Source: Timburyella sp030842085 (lineage in GTDB: Bacteria; Bacillota; Clostridia; Oscillospirales; Acutalibacteraceae). From it: DNA of 31,503 nucleotides. Positions 15,667 to 23,159 of this stretch are shown here, one piece after another (position 1 is the first letter of the stretch; every line of letters starts with the position of its first letter). Location: NCBI GenBank assembly GCA_030842085.1, contig JAUUSE010000020.1, forward strand, positions 1-31,503. The letters run 5' to 3'. The notes below the pieces were generated by a model. The model saw only the letters and a list, made by a program, of their open reading frames with translations, was not told where the DNA came from and did no database searches. A program made the position numbers and the translations under genes.

Positions 15667-16725
15667 ATGGATTATGACAAAGAAACAATGCTAAGCTCAG
15701 AAAATTCTGATGAAAATAGCAGAATATTGCCAAAACAGCCGTTAGAAATATCGGACGGCAAAAGGGAAGATGCAAAGGAAGCAAAAGCTCTTTATAATGA
15801 GCTTAAAAAAGATGGCATAGATATAGAAGAGCTCTCAAAAGATGAGGCAGAAGATATTGACGTGGAAGAAGAGGGCGAGTATATATCTTCCGAAATAAGC
15901 GATACAAATAATTCCGTAAAGGCATATCTCAAAGAAATAGGCGGCTCAAGGCTTTTGAGTGCAGAGGAAGAAGAGGCTCTTGCCAAGCGTATAGAAAAAG
16001 GCGATGAGGAAGCCGAGCATGAGCTGGCAAAGGCAAATCTTCGATTGGTAGTAAGCATAGCAAAACATTATGCAAACTTAGGCTTACCGTTTACCGATTT
16101 AATACAAGAGGGAAATGTTGGGCTTATAAAGGCGGTAAAAAAATATGATTACCGTAAAGGATTTAGATTTTCAACATATGCCACATGGTGGATACGCCAG
16201 GCAATAACCAGAGCGATAGCCGACCAGGCTCGTGCTATAAGACTGCCAGTGCATGCAGTAGAGGTAATAAATCGTATGGTAAGAGTAAGGGCAGCCTTTT
16301 TAGCAGACAACGGCCGTGAACCCAGTATGGAAGAATTATCTAAAATAATGAATCTTCCTATTAAGCGGCTTAAAGAAATAATAGAGATGGACAAAGACCT
16401 CATATCGATAAATACCCCTGTAGGCGATGACGAAGAATCGCAGGTTGGCGATTTTATTACGGATGAAAGAAATAATACATCCGGCGAAGTGGACAACAAG
16501 TTGCTTAAAGAGGATTTGCTTAAGGCAATAGATAAGCTGAGCGATAGGGAAGCGACAATACTCAAAATGAGATATGGTTTAGATAATGGAAAGATGCACA
16601 CGCTTGAAGAAGTGGGAAGATACTTTAATATTACGAGAGAGCGCGTAAGGCAGATAGAGATAAAAGCGCTGCGTAAGCTTAGACGGACAAAGACTACGCA
16701 TGGTAGGCTTATAGATTATATGTAG
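15667..16725 (+). CDS. Second RpoD-like (sigma-70 family) sigma factor
   Basis: A 352-aa paralog of the preceding sigma factor. It keeps an acidic N-terminus, region 1.2 (VKAYLKEIGGSRLLS), region 2 (LRLVVSIAKHYANLGLPFTDLIQEG, FSTYATWWIRQAITRAI), region 3, and region 4 (LSDREATILKMRYGL, ITRERVRQIEIKALRKLRR). The -10 reading segment is almost identical to that of RpoD, so both should use similar -10 boxes. The regions that differ most are the N-terminus, region 3 and the extreme C-terminus. This is the pattern of a group 2 sigma factor or a recent duplicate. The start is ATG after CGGAGGAAATGTA; the frame is open to 15610 without a binding site. What condition it serves cannot be told. Confidence 0.92.
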   Translation: MDYDKETMLSSENSDENSRILPKQPLEISDGKREDAKEAKALYNELKKDGIDIEELSKDEAEDIDVEEEGEYISSEISDTNNSVKAYLKEIGGSRLLSAEEEEALAKRIEKGDEEAEHELAKANLRLVVSIAKHYANLGLPFTDLIQEGNVGLIKAVKKYDYRKGFRFSTYATWWIRQAITRAIADQARAIRLPVHAVEVINRMVRVRAAFLADNGREPSMEELSKIMNLPIKRLKEIIEMDKDLISINTPVGDDEESQVGDFITDERNNTSGEVDNKLLKEDLLKAIDKLSDREATILKMRYGLDNGKMHTLEEVGRYFNITRERVRQIEIKALRKLRRTKTTHGRLIDYM

Positions 16726-16789
16726 CGTTAAATATATGCTGTTTACGGATGTGTTATAGGGAAAAATAAAACGAAAAGATAATAAAATA

Positions 16790-16817
16790 TTGAATGACGC
16801 AAAATTTGTGATAAAAT
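16790..16817 (+). promoter_or_regulatory. Sigma-A promoter of the Rrf2 regulator gene
   Basis: -35 TTGAAT (16790-16795), 16-bp spacer, -10 TAAAAT (16812-16817), about 38 bp before the start. Confidence 0.6.
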
Positions 16818-16854
16818 AATATTTAAATCCAGTTTTTCTATGGAGGAAAATAGT

Positions 16855-17241
16855 ATGCAGCTAAACTTGGAAACGGATTATGCAATAAGACTGGTCAGTA
16901 TTCTTTGCGAAAGCAAGGAGCGTATAAGCGCGTCTGAAATTGCCAAGCGCACGGGCGTAACGCTTAGATTTTCGCTAAAGATACTCGGCAAGCTGGCGCA
17001 GAGCGGCATAGTAAAATCATACAAGGGTGCAAATGGCGGATATGTGCTAAATAAAGCTCCAAAAGACATATCGCTGCGCGAGGTTGTAACGGTTATGCAG
17101 GGACCGATTGAGATTAATAAGTGTACTAAATCGGACGAGCTTTGTACAAATCCTAATAGTGCGGAATGTCGTTTCCGTGCATTTTTTGCGCAGCTATCTA
17201 AAGAAATAAACGATAAAATGGAAAAAATGAGATTTGCCTAA
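16855..17241 (+). CDS. Rrf2 family transcriptional regulator with Fe-S cysteines
   Basis: Winged-helix regulator of 128 aa. It starts MQLNLETDYAIRLV, typical of Rrf2 proteins, with the recognition helix around ISASEIAKRTGVTLRF and the wing GANGGYVL. Three cysteines (Cys90, Cys97, Cys105; C-x6-C-x7-C) match the cluster-binding set of IscR and NsrR, so it probably senses Fe-S status, oxygen, nitric oxide or redox. The ATG at 16855 is chosen because GGAGG lies nine bases before it; the upstream ATG at 16840 would place that site inside the gene. No isc/suf genes follow, so its targets are elsewhere or it regulates itself. Confidence 0.92.
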   Translation: MQLNLETDYAIRLVSILCESKERISASEIAKRTGVTLRFSLKILGKLAQSGIVKSYKGANGGYVLNKAPKDISLREVVTVMQGPIEINKCTKSDELCTNPNSAECRFRAFFAQLSKEINDKMEKMRFA

Positions 17242-17458
17242 ATTGAAATAGGGTATTTGCTGTGCTATAATAATCTGGTACGCTATAAAATGTAAGACTT
17301 AACTGAAAAAGTGTTTGCTTATTGGCTGACATCGCAATATAGCTTTTATCGATTAAGCTGGTAGATGCTTATTAAATAACATTATCTATTTGGAAATATA
17401 TAAATTGTGGCGATAGGATACATAGGTAAGTTCATTTTTAGTACGTTTATCTCAATTA

Positions 17459-17506
17459 AAACAAGCTTTTAGCGGTAGAAAATTTATACCAAGATAAAGC
17501 TTGTTT
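17459..17506. repeat. Stem-loop in the 360-bp gap before ilvE
   Basis: AAACAAGCTTT (17459-17469) pairs perfectly with AAAGCTTGTTT (17496-17506); inside the loop GGTA (17474-17477) can pair with TACC (17487-17490). No T-run follows on the plus strand. The rest of 17242-17601 is AT-rich with no gene; no T-box signature was seen although an amino-acid gene follows. Confidence 0.5.
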
Positions 17507-17601
17507 AGCAATAATAAAAATAAATTCGGCATTTATCAATTGATTAATTGGCACAAGCCTTTTAAATAACAGCCATATATACGGCGGATAGGAGAATACA
17601 T

Positions 17602-18666
17602 ATGAAAATAGACGTTACGTTAACGAAACATCCTAAGGAGAAGCCGGCAGATGAGTCCAAACTAAGCTTTGGCAAACTGTTTACCGACCACATGTTTATC
17701 ATGGATTATGATGAGGGCGAGGGTTGGCATTCACCGCGCATAGTCCCATACGGCCCGATAGAGATAGAGCCTTCTGCGATGTGTCTGCACTATGGCCAGG
17801 AAGTATTTGAGGGACTTAAGGCGTATCATACGGCCGACGGCAGGAAGCTGCTTTTCAGACCAGACAGAAATATGGCGCGTATGAACATCTCAAACGAAAG
17901 GCTTTGCATACCGAAAATTGACGAGGAGTTTGGAGTAGAAGCTATTAAAAAACTCGTTGAGGTCGATAAGGACTGGATTCCGACGGCTAAGGGAACTTCT
18001 CTTTACATACGTCCGTTTATTTTTGCAGTTGACCCGATGATAGGCGTGCATCCGGCAAAGCATTTGAAGTTTATAATTATTCTCTCTCCGGTTGGTGCTT
18101 ATTATCCAAAGGGAATTGACCCGGTTGATATATATGTAGAGACAAATTATGTCCGCACTGTCCGCGGCGGCATGGGCTTTGCAAAGACGGCGGGAAATTA
18201 TGCCGCATCTCTTAAAGCGCAGGATGAGGCTGAGAAAAAGGACTTTACTCAGGTGTTATGGCTTGACGGCGTAGAGCGTAAATACATTGAGGAAGTCGGA
18301 ACCATGAACGTCTTCTTTATAATAAACGGTAAGGTTGTAACGCCTTCACTCGACGGCGCAACTCTCGCCGGTATAACGAGAATGTCGTCTATGGAGCTGC
18401 TGAGAAAATGGGGCTATGATGTTGAAGAGCGCAGAATATCGATAGACGAGGTGGCTGAGGCTGCTGCTGCCGGACATCTTGACGAAGCTTTCGGCACGGG
18501 TACTGCTGCGGTAATATCGCCTATAGGCAAGCTTTGCTGGCACGATAAGGATATTGTTATAAACGGCGGAAAGATAGGACCGATAACCCAGCGGCTGTAC
18601 GATACTCTGACGGGCATACAGTCCGGCGAGCTTGAGGACGACATGGGCTGGACGGTAGAAATCTGA
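17602..18666 (+). CDS. ilvE: Branched-chain amino acid aminotransferase
   Basis: PLP enzyme that exchanges amino groups between leucine, isoleucine or valine and 2-oxoglutarate. It is 354 aa, the larger class (BCAT type II) with an N-terminal extension. Motifs are HYGQEVFEGLKAY, FRPDRNMARMN, YIRPFIFA, the PLP lysine Lys195 in RGGMGFAKTAGNYAAS, EEVGTMNVFFI, and GTGTAAVISPIG, which binds the cofactor phosphate. The start is supported by GGATAGGAGAATACAT. It stands alone; no other ilv or leu genes are near. Glutamate made through the aconitase/isocitrate dehydrogenase branch would be its amino donor. Confidence 0.96.
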   Translation: MKIDVTLTKHPKEKPADESKLSFGKLFTDHMFIMDYDEGEGWHSPRIVPYGPIEIEPSAMCLHYGQEVFEGLKAYHTADGRKLLFRPDRNMARMNISNERLCIPKIDEEFGVEAIKKLVEVDKDWIPTAKGTSLYIRPFIFAVDPMIGVHPAKHLKFIIILSPVGAYYPKGIDPVDIYVETNYVRTVRGGMGFAKTAGNYAASLKAQDEAEKKDFTQVLWLDGVERKYIEEVGTMNVFFIINGKVVTPSLDGATLAGITRMSSMELLRKWGYDVEERRISIDEVAEAAAAGHLDEAFGTGTAAVISPIGKLCWHDKDIVINGGKIGPITQRLYDTLTGIQSGELEDDMGWTVEI

Positions 18667-18691
18667 CGGAATAAATAATACATGTAAATAT

Positions 18692-18812
18692 AGAATCACT
18701 CATTGCCAATGTAATCGACGGGAAAGATATTGCTTATGCTTTGCTGTTAGGCTGACAAAAGCGGTAAGATTTTTCTGATATACACGGCTTTGAGTGATTC
18801 TGTTTTTGTTTT
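18692..18812 (+). terminator. Long-loop inverted repeat with T-run after ilvE
   Basis: AGAATCACTCA (18692-18702) and TGAGTGATTCT (18791-18801) are perfect 11-bp arms, followed at once by GTTTTTGTTTT. The 88-nt loop is unusually long for a terminator and may itself fold. Confidence 0.5.
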
Positions 18813-19104
18813 GGACGATGCATTGCTGCAAATATGACGGATATAGCTGAAAAGAGACGGTGACGGTATCGTCGAAAGACTTCATTTAACCGTAAATCTG
18901 GTATGACCGTCCTATGTCGGCATGCTGTGCGGCCTGACGCTAAGACGGAAAATCTTATGGCTGCATGTACTACGCTGAGAGAATACCATGTTTTTAAGCC
19001 GTAGCTGTGACAATTATAGTAAGGACATTTTATCGGTTCTGAAATTTATTGTAAAAGATATAAACGCATTAAGCAGTGCGAATAAATAGCGGGAGGCAGC
19101 ACGA
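18813..19104. other. Remainder of the gap before the broken epimerase gene
   Basis: With the preceding stem this makes 438 bp without a gene. No reading frame worth naming and no strong promoter are seen. Confidence 0.45.
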
Positions 19105-20020
19105 ATGAAGATGCTTATTACAGGCGGAACGGCGTTTGTCAGCAGATTTACGGCGGAGTATTTTGCACGCAGGGGACATGAGGTGTATGTAATAAACAGG
19201 GGTAGTCGTCCGCAGCCAGAGGGGGGTCACGCTGATAAAAAGCGACAGGCATTCGCTGAAAAGCTCCTTAAAGGGCATGCATTTTGATGCGGTGCTGGAT
19301 ATATGCGCTTATAATGAAAAAGATATAGGCGGGCTTTTGGAGGCTCTCGACAGCTATGACGACTATATTTTTATAAGCTCGTCGGCCGTTTATCCCGAAA
19401 CGCTCAAACAGCCGTTTAATGAAAGGCAGAGAACGGGCAAGAATAAGATATGGGGTGCATACGGAGCCGGGAAAAGAGCCGCGGAGGAATATCTGCTGCA
19501 ACATGATGGGCAGGCGTATATTCTGCGTCCGCCTTATTTGTACGGGCCCATGCAGAATCTTTACAGGGAGCCGTTCGTTTTTGACTGCGCCGAATTAAAG
19601 AGAAAATTTTACATCCCTAAAAAGGGTGAAATGAAGCTTCAGTTTCTTGCTTAAGACCTCTGTATTTTTATCGAGAGGCTTTTGACCCAGCATCCGTCGC
19701 AGAGGATATTTAACGTTGGCAGCGAAAGCACGGTCGATATCAATACGTTCGTTGAGCTTTGCTACAAGGCGGCGGGCGCCGAGCTTGAGAAAGTGTTCGT
19801 GCCGCCGGAGTATAATCAAAGAGATTATTTCCCGTTTTATGACTATGAATACGTCCTTGATGTTTCCACCATGAAAGAGCTGCTGCCGGTGCAAAAGGAT
19901 TTATTTGAGGGATTTGAGGAATCCTATAAGTGGTATGTGGACCACAAACAAGATATAGCAAAAAAAGAATATATTAAATTCATTGATGAAAATATTGCCG
20001 CCGCACTGCATGCAGTATAG
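19105..20020 (+). pseudogene. Broken NAD-dependent epimerase/dehydratase (SDR family)
   Basis: Three open pieces together read as one extended-SDR protein of about 300 aa, of the epimerase type resembling CSP41-like proteins. The start at 19105 has GGGAGG upstream and encodes the NAD-binding ITGGTAFVSRF and GHEVYVINRG. The frame is lost at a run of six G (19221-19226). After a one-base shift it continues VTLIKSDRHSLKSSLKG, then FDAVLDICAYN, the Ser/Tyr-Lys region (YIFISSSAVYPE; YGAGKRAAEEY) and RPPYLYGP. A TAA at 19652-19654 interrupts the same frame (LQFLA, stop, DLCIFIERLL), and the rest runs to 20020 with IFNVGSE. One frameshift plus one in-frame stop argue for real decay rather than a single sequencing error. 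Confidence 0.85.
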
Positions 20021-20134
20021 CGGCTAAGCTTAAAACTCACGGTACTTATGCTCCGGCATATGAATCCTGCAGGCCGGATAACGATATAAAGTGTACAATT
20101 AGAAAATATGTATCGACATGTAGTGTATGCGCTA

Positions 20135-20164
20135 TTGACAAAGCTAAGAAAAATGGTGTATGCT
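20135..20164 (+). promoter_or_regulatory. Sigma-A promoter of the GyrB/ParE-like gene
   Basis: Perfect -35 TTGACA (20135-20140), 18-bp spacer, -10 TATGCT (20159-20164), 33 bp before the start. Confidence 0.55.
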
Positions 20165-20197
20165 TAAAGGTGTTAAAAAGTAAAGCGGAGGTAGAAA

Positions 20198-22180
20198 ATG
20201 CCTAAAAAGGGACAAGTCTATGGCAATGAAAGCATATCGGTGTTAAAGGGTGCCGAAAGGGTTAGGAAGCGTCCGGCTGTTATTTTCGGCTCTGATGGGC
20301 TGGAAGGCTGCGAGCATTCAATATTTGAGATTATTTCAAATTCTATAGACGAGGCGCGCGAGGGCTTTGGAAAAAAGATAACCGTTACGCGTTTTGCCGA
20401 CGGCAGCGTACAGGTCGAGGACCATGGCCGCGGTGTGCCGGTAGATTTCAACACCAAAGAGCAGAAATACAACTGGGAGCTTGTCTACTGCGAGATGTAC
20501 GCCGGCGGCAAATACACCAATGAAGAGGATGGCAGCTATGAGTATTCACTCGGCCTTAACGGGTTGGGACTATGCTCTACGCAGTACGCGTCGGAGTATA
20601 TGGACGTTGAGATAAAAAGAGACGGGAAAAAATATACCCTTCACTTTGAGCACGGCGAGAATATCGGCGGGCTTAAATCAGAGCCGTATGCCGGCAAGGA
20701 TACCGGAACCATAACCAAGTGGAAGCCGGACATCACAGTATTTACCGACATAATGGCGCCGGTGGATTATTATCTGGACACCCTAAAGCGGCAAGCAGTG
20801 GTGAATCCGGGGCTGCTGTTCATATTCAAAAATCAGAACGGCGCGAAGTTTGACACATATGAATTTATATATAAAAACGGCATAGCCGACTATGTGGCTG
20901 AGACGGTGGGCGACGACGCGCTTACGTCGGTGCAGTACTGGGAGACGCAGCGCAAGGGCCGCGACCGAGAGGACAAGCCCGAATACAAGGTGAAGATAAA
21001 CGTCAGCCTGTGCTTTTCAAACCGCGTGCAGATGAAGGAATACTATCACAACTCCAGCTGGCTCGAGTATGGCGGCGCGCCGGAAAAAGCGGCACGCAGC
21101 GCCTTTGTTTCGCAGATAGACGCATATCTTAAACAGAACAATAAATATCAAAAAAATGAAAGCAAGATTACCTTCGGCGATATTGAGGAATGCCTCTGCC
21201 TTGTAATATCGTCGTTTTCGACGAGAACGTCTTATGAAAATCAGACTAAAAAGGCAATAAACAATAAGTTTATTCAGGAGGCTATAACCGACTTTTTAAA
21301 GCATCAGCTGGAAGTATATTTTATAGAAAACCGGCAGGACGCCGAAAAGATAGCCGAGCAGGTGCTTATCAACAAGCGCAGCAGGGAGAAATCGGAAAAA
21401 GAGCGGCTGAATATCAAAAAGACGTTGCAGTCGTCGGGCGGAATGCTGGACAGGGTTCAAAAGTTTGTCGATTGCCGTAGCCGCGACATAAGTGAGCGCG
21501 AGCTGTATATAGTTGAGGGTGATTCGGCGCTGGGCTCCTGCAAATTAGCCCGCGACCCGGATTTTCAGGCGATTATACCCGTAAGGGGAAAGATACTTAA
21601 CTGCCTTAAGGCGGAGTATGGCAAGATATTCAAAAACGAGATAATAACCGACCTTATAAAGGTGCTGGGCTGCGGCGTAGAGGTAAAATCCAAGGCCGTA
21701 AAGGACCTTGCCACCTTTGATATTGACCAGCTTAGGTGGAACAAAATTATAATCTGTACCGATGCTGATGTCGACGGATTTCAGATACGTACTCTGATAC
21801 TTACAATGCTTTATCGGCTTACGCCAACGCTGATTGAAGAGGGTAAGGTATTTATTGCTGAGACTCCACTTTATGAAATAACGACGAAAGACAAGACGTA
21901 TTTTGCATATGACGACAAGGAAAAAGCCGGCATACTTGAGGAGATAGAAGGGCAGAAATATGTGTTGCAGCGCTCGAAAGGATTGGGCGAAAACCAGCCT
22001 GACATGATGAATTTGACCACTATGAACCCATCTACACGTCGTCTTATTAAGGTTTTGCCGTCGGACGCTGAGTCAACTTCTGAAGTGTTTGATTTGCTGC
22101 TTGGCGACAATCTCAAGGGCCGCAAGGAATATATAGCGGAAAACGGATATCTGTATCTCGACATGGCGGATGTGTCGTAG
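20198..22180 (+). CDS. Divergent type IIA topoisomerase subunit B (GyrB/ParE-like)
   Basis: ATPase and TOPRIM subunit of a DNA gyrase/topoisomerase IV-like enzyme, 660 aa. The GHKL ATPase site is intact: Glu44, Asn48 and Asp51 in EIISNSIDEA, DHGRGVP (75-81), and a Gly-rich LGLNGLGL (118-125) in place of the usual GGLHGVG. The TOPRIM domain has Glu440 in VEGDSALGS (usual EGDSAGGS), PVRGKILN, and Asp522, Asp524, Asp526 in TDADVDG. It ends with the family block QRSKGLGE, usually QRYKGLGE. All catalytic residues are kept while flanking motifs differ from standard GyrB and ParE, so it is an active but divergent paralog. The start has CGGAGG upstream. The A-type subunit lies 1 kb downstream, after an interposed gene. 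ParE is the likely database name. Confidence 0.92.
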   Translation: MPKKGQVYGNESISVLKGAERVRKRPAVIFGSDGLEGCEHSIFEIISNSIDEAREGFGKKITVTRFADGSVQVEDHGRGVPVDFNTKEQKYNWELVYCEMYAGGKYTNEEDGSYEYSLGLNGLGLCSTQYASEYMDVEIKRDGKKYTLHFEHGENIGGLKSEPYAGKDTGTITKWKPDITVFTDIMAPVDYYLDTLKRQAVVNPGLLFIFKNQNGAKFDTYEFIYKNGIADYVAETVGDDALTSVQYWETQRKGRDREDKPEYKVKINVSLCFSNRVQMKEYYHNSSWLEYGGAPEKAARSAFVSQIDAYLKQNNKYQKNESKITFGDIEECLCLVISSFSTRTSYENQTKKAINNKFIQEAITDFLKHQLEVYFIENRQDAEKIAEQVLINKRSREKSEKERLNIKKTLQSSGGMLDRVQKFVDCRSRDISERELYIVEGDSALGSCKLARDPDFQAIIPVRGKILNCLKAEYGKIFKNEIITDLIKVLGCGVEVKSKAVKDLATFDIDQLRWNKIIICTDADVDGFQIRTLILTMLYRLTPTLIEEGKVFIAETPLYEITTKDKTYFAYDDKEKAGILEEIEGQKYVLQRSKGLGENQPDMMNLTTMNPSTRRLIKVLPSDAESTSEVFDLLLGDNLKGRKEYIAENGYLYLDMADVS

Positions 22181-22198
22181 CCTGAATACATTGCTTCG

Positions 22199-22225
22199 TT
22201 GACGGATGCAAAGCTGAAGTATAAT
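22199..22225 (+). promoter_or_regulatory. Possible promoter of the transglutaminase-like gene
   Basis: -35 TTGACG (22199-22204) and a perfect -10 TATAAT (22220-22225), but the spacer is only 15 bp. Confidence 0.35.
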
Positions 22226-22308
22226 TTCTGCCATATGCATTAACTTGTCAAAAGGACGCTCAAACCGACATTTAAATACCGACATTTTCACAGAAGGAGT
22301 GGCATAGT

Positions 22309-23088
22309 ATGGATTATTTAGCCGCATTAAACGCATATCCTTATTTTGACGTTTCGCACTGCCTTTCTGTTGATTTTGAAAATCCTGCTGCCGAGGCGCT
22401 TGAAAAAATCAGACGGAGCTTTGACATTTGCCGGCATTTTAAGGGAATATCGATGTCGGAAAAAATTTTATCACTCATGGATTTTGTCCATAACGAGCTT
22501 CATTTTGTTGGTGACCATGCTTCTCCAAGCGCCATGAACACAGAAGAAATAATGAAAGTGAGAAAAACAGGCGCGCTGTTTTGTTCATGCTTTGCAACGG
22601 TTTTAACCGAGATGCTCCTTTCGCTTGGCGTAAAGGCGGTCAGGATATCCTGCATACCGTTCTTGTTTGACGGCGACTGCCATGTCGGAGTTATGGCCTT
22701 TCTGCCGGACATTAACAAGTGGGGATATTTTGACCCGACATTTAATACATACTTCTACGGCCAAAACGGCGTTGTGCTTGATGTTTTTGAGGTGCGAAAG
22801 CTTTATGAAAGCCGGAGAACGGTCAATTTCCGCCATATAACTATTGACAAGCAATGGGTACTGACGATGAACGGCGAGGAATACACGTCATATGACGACT
22901 GGTACAGGGAGTATATGCAAAAAAATCTTTTCAGGTTTTTTGTTCCTCAAAAAAGCGAATACGGCTACTGCGGCAGGGATGAAACCTGCTATTTTGCGGT
23001 TAATCCTCAAAATTATAGATTTAAAAATGAGTATGATAAAATTGCAAAGCCGGACAATATAAAATACACGGGGCATGTCTTCGATTAA
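22309..23088 (+). CDS. Transglutaminase-like (papain-fold) domain protein between the topoisomerase genes
   Basis: A 259-aa protein without a signal peptide. Its core matches the transglutaminase-like cysteine enzyme superfamily: a nucleophile Cys92 at the start of a helix (KTGALFCSCFATVLTEMLLSLGVKAVRIS), His125 in DGDCHVGVMAFL, and Asp142 in KWGYFDPTFN, a complete Cys-His-Asp triad in the expected order and spacing. Such domains act as proteases, peptide amidases or cross-linking enzymes, and some only bind; the substrate here is unknown. The start is supported by AAGGAG nine bases upstream. It sits 128 bp after the B-type and 71 bp before the A-type topoisomerase gene on the same strand, so co-expression is likely, but a functional link is inference. 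Confidence 0.75.
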   Translation: MDYLAALNAYPYFDVSHCLSVDFENPAAEALEKIRRSFDICRHFKGISMSEKILSLMDFVHNELHFVGDHASPSAMNTEEIMKVRKTGALFCSCFATVLTEMLLSLGVKAVRISCIPFLFDGDCHVGVMAFLPDINKWGYFDPTFNTYFYGQNGVVLDVFEVRKLYESRRTVNFRHITIDKQWVLTMNGEEYTSYDDWYREYMQKNLFRFFVPQKSEYGYCGRDETCYFAVNPQNYRFKNEYDKIAKPDNIKYTGHVFD

Positions 23089-23159
23089 ATTTGTTTATTA
23101 GAGAAAGTTTTAGTTTGCCGTATGGCAAATATATATTATGTAAACAGGAGAGTGTTTAA

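Noticed and set aside
17242..17601. T-box leader before ilvE
   Set aside because: No AGGGTGG-type T-box sequence or antiterminator was seen; only a plain hairpin.
19277..19654. Independent short gene in the middle of the epimerase region
   Set aside because: Its codons continue the upstream frame after a one-base shift and the downstream frame after a stop; it is a piece of one broken gene.
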